Origin: Mytilisepta virgata
Taxonomy: Eukaryota > Mollusca > Bivalvia > Mytilida > Mytilidae
Direction: 5' to 3'
DNA: 64,000 bases
Assembly (NCBI GenBank): GCA_028015205.1
Contig: CM051512.1
Span: forward strand, 18,817,139-18,881,138
Positions 1-9,679 of the stretch are shown in pieces (the first letter of the stretch is position 1; each line of letters begins with the position of its first letter). The translations under genes were made by a program, and so were the position numbers. Below the pieces are notes generated by a model. That model was given only the letters and a program-made list of their open reading frames with translations, was not told the DNA's origin and ran no database searches.

Positions 1-128
1 ATGCATGAAGTTAAAAATGCACGAGGAGTTCTGGAGACAAGATTATCTAAGGGACGGACGGACAGACGGACGGTCAGACGGACCGATTACAAATATCCCC
101 GGACTTCATTCGAAGTGCGGGGATAAAA
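1..128 (-). repeat. Terminal fragment of the ATCCCCGCA interspersed repeat
   Basis: A tract rich in GGACGGAC units is followed by a sequence ending in AGTGCGGGGATAAAAA. This matches the reverse complement of the left end of the full-length repeat at 43603-44362, whose start reads ATCCCCGCAC followed by CCGTCC-rich DNA. The open reading frame over this stretch is a by-product of the simple sequence. Confidence 0.6.
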
Positions 129-1409
129 ATAACTATGACCCACTGCTTAAAATAAAATTATTAAATTTTTTTGAAGACTTAGCTTTACCCTTTTGGCTAA
201 TTCAGATATTCAATCGGCTCTTCGACACTTTGGGTTATCGCTTCGGCTTTCAAAGGAGAAAGGTCACTTTTCCTTTTGATCATTTTATTCATAACTGTTA
301 AAAGTTAACATTTTTAAGATTCGCCAATTTCCTCTGTAAAAAATGGTAAATTGTAATTGGATATTTACAAACTGATAATTACTGGTTAATTATTAATAAG
401 TTCGTCTTTGTCTAATTGTTTTTAAAATATCGTTATGTAGGGAACTCAGAACAATAACATGAAACGAGGAAAATATATTGGTATGAGTTTCCCTTCTGTT
501 GAAAAATGGTCTTAAAGACCACAAAGTGACAAAAATTGTGTTTCCGAAAATGGTCTTTAAAAATTCTTAGATATGAAGTGTATTTTTAAGTAACGAATTT
601 AATACCAATTATGTAATCTTACATTGTCGTACGAGCACATATATTCAATTAGTAAGATTTTGAGGTATATCTTAATTTTTGTCAAAGATTATAATAAAAA
701 CAACAAAAAAACAGTATTACGTTTTTCATTATTCATAAAATGAATCTGCCTTTTTTGCTACTTAATAAATTTGTATTCTAAGTTTCATTATTCTTATCAA
801 TGAAAGAGAAAATATGTTGCGATCTAGTTAAATTAAGATCGAAGAGGTAGGTTATCAGAAACCAATATAACGAGTTGATAAAGGAATTAATGCACAATTG
901 TAAATATTCAATGAAATTCCAATTTTGAAATACAAGATATACATATCTTACCGTCTTACGCCTCAGCAGATGTGCTCAAGTCCAAAATAACAATCCAAAG
1001 ATACTAAATGTTAGATATAGTAAATTTATACTATGCTGTATACGACCGGGTATACGACGCATTTCAAGGAGTTACCTCTTATCAGCAGCATTAAAACAGA
1101 AACATTTGGAAGACCAAAAACCAAACTTATATTAAACAAGAAATAATCAACCAAAAATACCGAAATAGGAAGCCTAAGGAGATCTTCCATGTGCGATACA
1201 AGGAATGAACACTTAGTATTTCTATTATTTTAGAATTTTGCTAAATACTGGTAATTTCTTTAACAAATCAATGAATAATCATGTCAGACAAGTCTGACGA
1301 AAAATGTTGAACCAAGAACGCTGCAAAATAAGATTTAAATGCCAACATGACCAAAAGGGTAAAGCCAAAAAATGGCTAAAATCCATAACAATGAGAATAA
1401 GATAAAACT
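129..1409. other. AT-rich non-coding stretch, probably intron
   Basis: I see no coding signal here. In particular there is no WGT-(I/V)-C-D-D-like segment of the kind that marks the first half of an SRCR domain. It lies directly left of the palindromic element and, given the SRCR exon at 17747, is probably the same intron. Confidence 0.5.
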
Positions 1410-1415
1410 GATGTG
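1410..1415. repeat. Left target-site duplication GATGTG
   Basis: GATGTG abuts the left end of the palindrome (AGTAGTATATGAGGAC...). The same six bases abut the right end at 17348-17353. Outside these six bases the flanks are unrelated, which is the pattern of a single insertion. A 9-bp reading (ACTGATGTG on both sides) is possible if the right terminus is set three bases further in. Confidence 0.75.
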
Positions 1416-1436
1416 AGTAGTATATGAGGACAGGCA

Positions 1437-1745
1437 AATTAGCATTTGTGGTGGTGGGTGTGGTGGAGGTGCTGTGGAGGTGCCGGAAGTGACGTCACCG
1501 GAACCGGAAATGACGTCACAGGAAGTGACATAACCGGAACCGGAAGTCACGTGACCAGAACCGGATGTACCGGAAGTGATTTGCGCGCATGCGCAACCGG
1601 AAGTAGTGGTTTTTTCCGCCATTTGTTTACGGAAGTGACGTAAGTCACGTGCTAGGACCCGGATGTGTGGTCTGCGCATGTTCAGGCGGAACCGGAAGCA
1701 CCAGGAAGTGGTTTGCGCGCATGCGCAACCCGAAGTGATGGGTTT
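1437..1745 (+). promoter_or_regulatory. ETS/CRE/NRF1-like motif array in left terminal repeat
   Basis: CCGGAAGTG (ETS/GABPA-like) recurs many times. TGACGTCA (CRE-like) occurs at 1490 and 1511, CACGTG at 1646, and the palindrome TGCGCGCATGCGCA (NRF1-like) at 1582 and 1714. CCGCCATTTG near 1617 resembles a YY1 site. These motifs are typical of CpG-rich animal promoters. Their density here suggests a terminal promoter or enhancer for the element. That role is inferred; only the motifs are seen. Confidence 0.55.
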
Positions 1746-1769
1746 TCTCCATTAACAGAAGTCCAAAGA

Positions 1770-1960
1770 GAGCTCCTCCAAGGGGAGATAACCCTGTAAA
1801 TGGGGAGATAACTTTCCAGTACCATATTTTCCTCCTCCAACAAGGGGGAGGTAACTTTCCAGGACTTTTCCCATATTCTCCTCCATTAATACAAGGGGAG
1901 ATAATTTTCTAGGATTTTTCCCATATTCCCCCTTCATTAATTCAAGGGGGAGATAATTTT
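1770..1960 (+). repeat. AGGGGAGATAA-type degenerate tandem repeat, left arm
   Basis: About five imperfect copies of a unit containing CAAGGGGGAGATAA and CCATATTCCTCC are spaced 35-60 bp apart. The mirrored block lies at 16685-16865. No function is apparent. The open frames across it on the minus strand come from the repeat. Confidence 0.6.
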
Positions 1961-2380
1961 TCCTTTAATCTATATATTTACTTTTAAACTTTTTCTTCTT
2001 CTGTTTTATTATTTTATAATTTTTCTTAGTTTTCTTAATTCATTTTTTAAATTTTATTATTATTTTTTTTTTTTGTTAATTTTTTTAATATATTTACATA
2101 ATTTTATTTTCTTTTTTTATTTTCTTTTTTTTTTATCATTATTATTATTTAATTTTTTATTATGTTTTTAAATTTTTTAATTTTTCTTAATTTTTCTTAA
2201 TTTTTTTATTATTTAATTTTTTATTTTTTTATAATTTTTTTGAATATATTTACATAATTTAATAATTTTTCTTAATTTTTTTTAACAAGTAATATATTTA
2301 CATAATTTTTCTAATTTTAATTCCTTTTTTTGTTTTGGTTTTGGAACAATTTAGTAAACAAATTATAATTATTTTAACTA
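1961..2380. other. AT-rich low-complexity spacer, left arm
   Basis: Almost pure A/T sequence of T-runs with TTAATTTTT-like motifs, between the terminal repeat block and the polymerase promoter. Mirrored at about 16265-16680. I see nothing else in it. Confidence 0.7.
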
Positions 2381-2699
2381 TTTTCTGGGTTTTCGCCAAC
2401 ATTCGGGTGTTTTCGCCAACATTCGGAACAATTTTTTACCCTTCGTGAATGTTCGGTCGTTTCCGGAGGGCTGCTGACTTACAGGTCCGCGTTCGTGGAG
2501 GCATCCATGTTGGATCCCGTTAATGTGACGTCATGGAAATTTTCAGTGGAAATTTCCATTAGAAAACGGATTGAAACATGTCGGGGAACGCGGCCGTTAG
2601 CGAAGACACCTTGGGTGCTCTCTTTTACGTCCGCGTTCTGGCTATATATACAGTGCAGAACCTCTCATTTCGTCTTGAACCTTTGATAAGGTAACAACC
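2381..2699 (+). promoter_or_regulatory. Polymerase gene promoter, left arm
   Basis: A duplicated TTTTCGCCAACATTCGG block (about 2391-2430) and a TGACGTCA at 2526 precede GGCTATATATACAG at about 2640. That is a good TATA box roughly 50 bp before the ATG at 2700. The mirrored copy keeps the TATA box (about 15996-16004). The 11-mer AGGTCCGCGTT near 2484 recurs inverted near 8717 on the inner side of the gene, which may mark the ends of an ancestral unit. Confidence 0.6.
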
Positions 2700-5600
2700 A
2701 TGTTCTCTTGTGAGAAATGCGGTAAGACTTTTACCGAGAAGAGAAGCCTGCTTCGCCACCAGAAGACCCATGCTGCTTCGTCTCAGACGTATTCCTGCCA
2801 GGTATGTGGAAAGGAGTTTGCCAGGGCCGACAACCGGAAACGCCACCAGGAGTCCCACCAGCAGATTGAGCCTGGAAAGCCGGATCCAGTCCAGTCCCTT
2901 GCCTGCCAGGTATGTGGAAAGGAATTTGCCAGGCCGGATGCCAGGAAGCGCCACGAAGCTACCCACCACCAGCAGAGTGAGCCTGGAAAGCCAGATCCAG
3001 TCCAGTCCTTTGCGTGCCAGGTCTGTGGAAAGGAGTTTGCCAGGGCCGACACCAGGAATCGCCACCAGGAGTCCCACAGGTACAGGGTGACGTGTCCAGA
3101 CTGTGGGCAGTACTTCAACAGATTGGACAGTTTAGCTCGCCACAGATTGTTGCATACCAAGCCAGATGCCAAGCCCAGGATGAAGAAACCAGTCAAGAGA
3201 CCAGCCTCGCCACTACCTGGCCCCAGTGCAAAAAGACGCAGGACAGTGTCGCCACCTGAGAGTCCAGCCAGTCCATCTCAAGCTGACGTTTTGCCAGAAG
3301 ATCCCGATACCAGGGTTTTGTACCTGAGACACTGGCAGTCCATCCGGACAGAAGAAAATACCGGCAACCGTGTCCAGGATCGGTTCAACTTTACGTTGAA
3401 CGAGATTACAACCGCCACCTTTCCTGACATGGTTCGCCACATTTTCGAACTCCAGACCACGACCTTCAAGATCAACGTGTCGTTTGGATTTGTACTGAGG
3501 AACGTAGAGACCGGAGAACTGAGATACTTCCATTCCACCCAGAACAACGCCCGATTTTTCGACGTACCACACCTGATTAGGAATGAAGAAGACCTAGAGA
3601 AGTTTTTGGAAGAATTGAGCCGTCACGACATTTTGGAGTTTATCCGGCAGCAGAGACCCGATACCAAATGGGTGGTGCATTTACTGACAAATGCCACGTT
3701 TTATGTCAACAAGTTGGTGGAACACCCGATAGGAGCCAGAGTCGTGTAACCAGACTTCTTCCTAAGGAACAAAGGCTTGGTGTGCTTGGTTGCTGGATCC
3801 CATGGGCCATATGATGACAACCTGTGTTTTTTCCGGTGTTTGGCCGTCCACCGTAGTTTTGTAGTAACAGACGTAGAAGTACCTGCCAAGACTTACTATC
3901 GTCAATATTTGGAGAAGACAGAAATGTCCGGCGGTGATTTCAAAGGTATTTGTTTAGACGATTTGGCGTACATCGAACCACTGTTCCAAGTCAACATCTG
4001 TGTGTACGATTTGCAAGAGACGGAAGACGGCGACATAGCGGCGAGATTGGTACGACGTTCCCCTTACAGTTTTCAGGACACCATGAACCTGAATTTGTAT
4101 GAAAACCATTTCAGTTATGTCAGCGACATGGAGAAATACAGTCACAGCTACCTATGTTCCAAATGTGACCAGATGTGGAAGCATGTAGGGCACTTACACA
4201 GACACGAGAGAACCTGCACCGGTGAAGTCCTGTACAAATATCCCGGCGGGGTGTACCACAGACCGTGTTTGAACGTTTGGAGGACGAAGGTATCCAAGTC
4301 CCGGAAGAAGGCAGATATTACCCTTACAGAGCCACTTACGATATAGAGGCGATGCTTCAACCTACAGAAAAACCAAGATCTGAAAAATTGGAATGGACCA
4401 GCCAGCACGTTTTGCTCAGCGTCTCCGTGTGTTCCAACGTACCGGAGTTTACAGAGCCAATTTGTTTCGTGTCCGAAGGCGATAGCAGTGAAACCGTGGA
4501 TTCCTGTTTGATCCATTTGACAGAAATTAGTGACAAAGCCTTTCGCTTACTGATGCCCAGGTATGCTGGTGTCTTTGAAGAGATCCAAGAGAGACTGGAC
4601 CGGGACCTGGAAGAATACCAAGACGACGAAGAGCGAGAACGCCAGGAAAAGAAACATCACCTGTACAAGTTGAAGCAGCAACTGGAACGACATCTCCAAG
4701 AATTACCCGTGATTGGCTTCAACACCGGGAAATACGACGTGAACGCCATGAAGATAGATTTCTTCACTCGTCTGGTGGAAAGTCACAAGATAAAGTATAC
4801 CGTGAAACACAACAACAATTTCATGTGCATCAAGACGGAGAAGTTGAAATTTTTGGACATCACCAACTACCTGGCTCCCGGATTTAGTTACTCCCAGTTT
4901 TTGAAAGCCTACGGCTGTACGGAAGAGAAAGGATTTTTTCCATACGAGTGGATGACCGGTTTAGACAAGTTGGCAGTGACGGAGTTACTACCACACCAGG
5001 CATTTTTCAGTACACTGAAAAACGAGAACATTGCACCCGAAGAGTACCAGCTGTATCGCCAAGTCTGGCAGGAAAAGAACATGAAGAACATGAAAGAGTT
5101 CCTGATATGGTACAACAACAAAGACGTGGAGCCCATGCTGGAAGCCATCGAGAAGATGTTTGTATATTACAAGGGATTGAAGGTGGACATGTTTAAACAC
5201 GGCATCAGCGTACCGGGACTCACACTGAAAACCATGTTCGATGGTCTGTCTGATTATTTCACCGTACCGGACGAGAAGAATAAAGATCTGTACGAGTTGT
5301 ACAAAGAAAACATAGTGGGTGGACCCAGCATCGTCTTCCACAGATACCACGAGAAAGACCAGACCTTCATCCGTCCTGCCGAATACCAAGTATTATGCAG
5401 GATATGCCAACGGGTCACTTCATCCGTCGCAAGAGCCAGGAAGATTTTAAAAGACAGACACCTCGAAGGTACGAACGGATGGCTATCGAGTGGTTGGAAT
5501 GGAAGGCCCAGGAGACAGGACACCACATACGTCACCAAGGGAACGATACGGAAAAACTGATAGGACGTCCGCGCCTTCCCGTGGATAGTTACTGTAAGGA

Positions 5601-7038
5601 TACTAATACAGTTTACGAGTTCCAGGGCTGCCTGTGGCACGGACATTGTTGTCGCCTGACTCGGGGAAAGACAGAAAACCCGTTGAACGGAAAGAGCCTG
5701 GATGAATTATACAAGACTACACAGGAAAAAATACAGTACATAACAGAAAACGACTACCAAGTGAAACAGATGTGGGAGTGCGAATGGGACCGGTTAAAGA
5801 AAGAAGACCAAGGAATCAAGACCTTCGTGTCTCAGAGGCAGAGACCCTGCGATCGTTTCGCCGCGATGACCGAAGACGACATCATGAGAGCCGTGATGGA
5901 GGACAAGTTGTTTGCTGCCTTGGAAGTGGACCTGCACGTACCTGAGGACCTAAAGGCAAAATTTGCAGAAATGCCTCCAGTGTTTAAGAACGTAGACGTG
6001 TCCAGAGACGACATTGGGGACCACATGAAGAGTTATGCAGAAGAAAAAGGAATCATGCCGCAGCCTAGAAAGTCGTTAATCGGCAGCATGTTTGGAGAGA
6101 AGATCATGGTAATATCCCCGTTGCTGAAATGGTACGTCAACCACGGACTGAAAGTCACCAGGATTTACCAGGTGGTGGAGTACACGCCGTCGGCGTGTTT
6201 CAGTCCCTTCGGAGATCAAGTCAGTAATGCCAGGCGAGCCGGAGATGCCGACCCAAATAAAAAGATAATTGCAGAAAACGAGAAACTGAGGGGAAATTCT
6301 AGCTACGGCAAGACGGTGACCAACAAGGAAAGGCACACGGATGTGATTTACTGCCAGGAACACCAGATCAGTCGCTACCTCGTAGATCCCTCTTTCCGGC
6401 GGTGCAACCAGCTGAGTGACAAAACGTTCGAAGTGGAAATGAGTAAAAAGACCATACACCTGGACCTGCCCATGCACATTGGCTGTTTCGTTTACCAGTA
6501 CGCCAAGCTTCGGATGTTGGAATTTTATTACGATTTTATGGACGTCTTTGTCGATCGCCGTGATTTTCAGTATTGTGCAATGGACACCGACAGTGCCTAC
6601 ATGGCTCTCTCTGGCGACAGTTTGGAGGAAGTGATCAAACCGCAGTTGCGTCGGCGCTTTGAAGCAGAGAAGAAGAATTGGTTTCCCCGTACTGACACAC
6701 CACAACTGACTGCTTGGGACAAGAGGACTCCAGGACTGTTCAAGACAGAATTCAGTGGTGACGGGATGATTGCCTTGTGTAGCAAGACGTACTTTTGCTT
6801 TGGAGACGAAACCAAGTACAGCTGTAAAGGGGTCAACAAGAGAACCAACGACATCAACAAAGAAAAATACATGGACGTTCTCCTGTCAAAGAACTCTGGC
6901 TCCGGAACCAACAGAGGGTTTCGTTCTGTAGACAACCAAGTCTACACCTACTTGCAAGAGCGAGCTGGCTTTTCCTACTTTTATCCAAAACGTAAAGTTT
7001 TGGCGGACGGGGTGTCCACGACACCCTTAGATATTTAA
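2700..7038 (+). pseudogene. C2H2 / peptidase-like / family B DNA polymerase, left copy, broken
   Basis: The ATG at 2700 opens five C2H2 fingers (to about 3157; repeated CQVCGKEFAR) and a basic KKPVKR...KRRR stretch. A region follows with YDDNLCFFRC (about 3811) and YENHFSYV (about 4100), like the Cys/His segments of OTU-type peptidases, then a CxxC...H...C knuckle near 4150. Exonuclease motifs follow: TYDIEAML (about 4337), GFNTGKYDVN (about 4710) and YNNKDVEPML (about 5110). A nuclease-like insert has VDSYC...VYEFQGCLWHGH (about 5581-5645). Polymerase motif B is RGNSSYGK (about 6286) and motif C is CAMDTDSAYM (about 6575). Lesions relative to the right copy are a T-to-A nonsense change ending the first frame at 3749, a 7-bp deletion near 4258, and a 58-bp deletion at about 5390 that removes motif A and shifts the frame. 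The intact length would be near 1,470 codons. Family B polymerase identity is firm; the peptidase and nuclease roles are inferred from motifs. Confidence 0.85.
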
Positions 7039-7134
7039 TCGGATGAACGGCTTACCGACTCGACTGATTACAGTGGGAAAGCTTTTCATTTGATGTATGA
7101 ACAGACCACTCTTTTTAGAGTCGTCTGTTAACCG

Positions 7135-7240
7135 ATAACAAAAAAAAAAGAAAAAAAAAGAAAAAAAAGAAAAAAAAAAAAAAGAAAAAAAGAAAAAAAA
7201 ATATAAAAAAAAGAAAAAAAAAGAAAAAGAAAAAAAGAAC
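7135..7240. repeat. A-rich simple repeat after the polymerase gene
   Basis: Runs of 5-13 A separated by single G or T follow the polymerase stop codon by about 100 bp. The mirrored T-rich tract is at about 11350-11462 and is longer. It could be a relic of a poly(A) tail or a replication-slippage tract. Confidence 0.8.
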
Positions 7241-7411
7241 TAGGTACCTGGTAACAGGGGCTCAACCCACAGAGCTGCCTAGCGCGTCCCCCAGGTGGCG
7301 GATAGGGGATGCCCTCTCGTTGAGGGTTGTCAGGTCGTTAAAAGCCTGACCGCGGACCATAGTGGGTAAAGTGTTTGGAGAACCATGTTTTATCAAAAAT
7401 AATTATAAAAT
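7241..7411 (+). other. GC-rich structured spacer, left arm
   Basis: A non-coding block from GGTACCTGGTAACAGGGG to AGTGTTTGGAGAACCATG separates the A-rich tract from the minisatellite. It can form several helices: GGGG with CCCC, CTCAAC with GTTGAG, GCT-GCCT-AGC, and AGGG-GATG-CCCT. The mirrored block at about 11180-11343 differs by only a few bases. Its compact GC-rich nature resembles the 5' end of a non-LTR retroelement or a structured RNA. I do not recognise it further. Confidence 0.45.
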
Positions 7412-8640
7412 TTGTTAAATTTATTTGTTGCTCTTTGCTGCTCGCCGCTGTTTTTCTCCTGCTCTTTGTTGCTCATCGCTGTTTTTCTCTTGCTCTTTGT
7501 TGCTCATCGCTGTTTTTCTCTTGCTCTTCTCTTGTTCATCGCTAATTTTCTCTTGCTCTTTGCTGCTCGTCGCTGTTTTTCTCTTGCTCTTTGTTGCTCA
7601 TCGCTAATTTTCTCTTGTTCTTTGCTGCTCATCGCTGTTTTTCTCTTGCTCTTTGCTGAGAAGTCGCTGTTTTTCTCTTGCTCTTTGTTGCTTATCGCTG
7701 TTTTTGTCTTGCTCTTTGTTGCTCATCGTTGTGTTTCTCTTGCTCTTCTCTTGCTCATCGCTGTTTTTCTCTTCCTCTTTGCTGCTCGTCGCTGTTTTTC
7801 TCTTGCTCTTTGTTGCTCATCGCTGTTTTTCTCTTGATCTTTGTTGCTCATCGCTGTGTTTCTCTTGCTATTCTCTTGCTCATCGCTGTTTTTCTTTTGC
7901 TCTTTGCTGCTCGTCGCTGTTTTTCTCTTGCTCTTTGTTGCTCATCGCTGTTTTTCTCTTGCTCTTTGCTGCTCATCGCTGTTTTTCTCTTGCTCTTTGT
8001 TGCTCATCGCTGTTTTTCTCTTGCTCTTTGCTGCTCATCGCTGTTTATCTCTTGCTCTTTGTTGCTCGTCGCTGTTTTTCTCTTGTTCTTTACTGCTCAT
8101 CGCTGTGTTTCTCTTGTTCTTTACTGCTCACCACTGTTTTTCTCTTGCTCTTCTCTTGCTCATCGCTGTTTTTCTCTTGGTTTTTTGTTGCTCATCGCTC
8201 TTTTTCTCTTGCTCTTTGTTGCTCATCGCTGTTTTTCTCTTGCTCTTTGTTGCTCATCGCTAATCATGACCTTACTCACGTGCTCATTTCAGTTTTTTGG
8301 GGGGCTACTTGTCACTGTTTTCGCAGCTGTTTCTGCTCCTGCTGCTTGTTGCTGTTCGTCATTGCTTATCTTCTCTTGCTCTTTGCTGTTCATCTCTACT
8401 CAGGACCTTACTCGCGTGCTCATTTCGGTTTTCTTGTGCTACTTATCGCTGTTTTCGCTGCTGTTCTCTTGCTCATCGCTGTTTTTCTCTTGCTCTTTAT
8501 TGCTCATCGCTACTCATGATTATACTCACGTGCTCATTTCGGTTTTTTGGGGGCTACTTGTCAATGTTTTCACTGCTGCTGCTGCTCCTGGCTGTGGTCG
8601 CTGTTCGTTGCTGCTGCTGCTGAGGAGGTGAAGGTGGGAT
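7412..8640 (+). repeat. 31-bp minisatellite and CTG-rich tail, left arm
   Basis: The unit TGCTCATCGCTGTTTTTCTC followed by TTGCTCTTTGT (31 bp) repeats with few changes to about 8265. It then degenerates into blocks with ACTCACGTGCTCATTTCGG and a CTG-rich end. Because 31 is not a multiple of three and the + strand lacks stops, all three + frames stay open and each gives the same hydrophobic Cys-rich repeat. I treat these frames as non-genic. The mirrored array is at 9680-11168. Confidence 0.85.
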
Positions 8641-8795
8641 TCTCACCGTTTTGTTATGAACCACCTCTTGGTCTCGTTGATGTTACGATGGACATCAAGA
8701 TGGCTGCGCCCATGTAACGCGGACCTGAAAGAAAGCACCCTAATGAAACGGAAATTTTAGAGTCTTTCCGGCCGTTAACGAACGTTTACGGATTT
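8641..8795. other. Inner unique segment, left arm
   Basis: A short non-repetitive block contains AAGATGGCTGC (YY1-like) near 8697, AACGCGGACCT near 8717 and CCGGCCGTTAACG. The 11-mer is the inverse of AGGTCCGCGTT in the polymerase promoter, so the gene plus minisatellite is bounded by small inverted sequences. Mirrored at 9506-9660. Confidence 0.5.
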
Positions 8796-9063
8796 CAGTC
8801 CTAACCCTAACTCCAGTCCTAACCCCAACCCTAATCCTAACCCTACCCTAATCCCTAACTAACCCTAAACCTAACTTAACCATAACCCTAACCCTAACTC
8901 TAACTCTAACACTAACTCTAACCCTGACCCTAACCTAACTTAACACTAAACCTAACCCTAGTTCTAACCCTAACACTAACTCTAACCCTATCCTAATCCT
9001 AACCCTAACCCTAGTTCTAACCCTAACCTTAACTCTAACCCTAACCGTAGTCCTGTCTCTAAC
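8796..9063 (+). repeat. Degenerate telomere-like CCCTAA array, left of centre
   Basis: Dozens of CCCTAA-type units are mixed with CTCTAA, CACTAA, CCTAAT and CCTTAA variants. The G-rich strand points away from the centre of the palindrome. A fused pair of chromosome ends would show the opposite order. The variants and the mirror-image copy show it is part of the element. Confidence 0.9.
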
Positions 9064-9238
9064 CCTTATCGTGGGTCTGTCTCGCACTCCTGCTCTAACC
9101 GCTCATACCCCACCGTCGGTGGTTCACTGGTGCAAGCGTGACAAACATGAGGCAAACAGTCACGCTTGCACCAGTGAACCACCGACGGTGGGGTATGAGC
9201 GGTTAGAGCAGGAGTGCGAGACAGACCCACGATAAGGG
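9063..9238. repeat. Central hairpin: 80-bp perfect arms, 16-nt loop
   Basis: The left arm (ending TGCAAGCGTGAC at 9142) and the right arm (starting GTCACGCTTGCA at 9159) are perfect reverse complements for 80 bp. They flank the loop AAACATGAGGCAAACA. Beyond the arms the palindrome continues through the telomere-like arrays. The absence of mismatches, compared with scattered differences elsewhere, could reflect recent hairpin-based replication or repair. Confidence 0.9.
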
Positions 9239-9505
9239 TTAGAGACAGGACTACGGTTAGGGTTAGAGTTAAGGTTAGGGTTAGAACTAGGGTTAGGGTT
9301 AGGATTAGGGTAGGGTTAGAGTTAGTATTAGGGTTAGAACTAGGGTTAGGTTCAGTGTTAAGTTAGGTTAGGGTCAGGGTTAGAGTTAGTGTTAGAGTTA
9401 GAGTTAGGGTTAGGGTTATGGTTAAGTTAGGTTTAGGGTTAGTTAGGGATTAGGGTAGGGTTAGGATTAGAGTTGGGGTTAGGACTGGAGTTAGGGTTAA
9501 GACTA
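9238..9505 (-). repeat. Degenerate telomere-like TTAGGG array, right of centre
   Basis: Mirror image of the array at 8796-9063, with the same order of variant units (TTAGAG, TTAGTG, TTAGAAC). One or two single-unit differences between the arms are visible. Confidence 0.9.
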
Positions 9506-9679
9506 AAATCCGTAAACGTTCGTTAACGGCCGGAAAGACTCTAAAATTTCCGTTTCATTAGGGTGCTTTCTTTCAGGTCCGCGTTACATGGGCGCAGCCA
9601 TCTTGATGTCCATCGTAACATCAACGAGACCAAGAAGTGGTTCATAACAAAACGGTGAGAATCCCACCTTCACCTCCTC
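9506..9679. other. Inner unique segment, right arm
   Basis: Mirror of 8641-8795, containing GCAGCCATCTT and AGGTCCGCGTT. It ends at the (CAG)n run that starts the right minisatellite; this run is longer than in the left arm. No gene is seen. Confidence 0.5.

Noticed and set aside
5..301. 98-codon ORF at the left edge
   Set aside because: It starts in simple GGACGGAC repeat DNA and shows no family features.
8796..9505. Telomere-telomere fusion (dicentric breakpoint)
   Set aside because: The order is CCCTAA then TTAGGG, the reverse of a head-to-head telomere fusion. The arrays are degenerate and lie inside a larger palindrome that has a target duplication.
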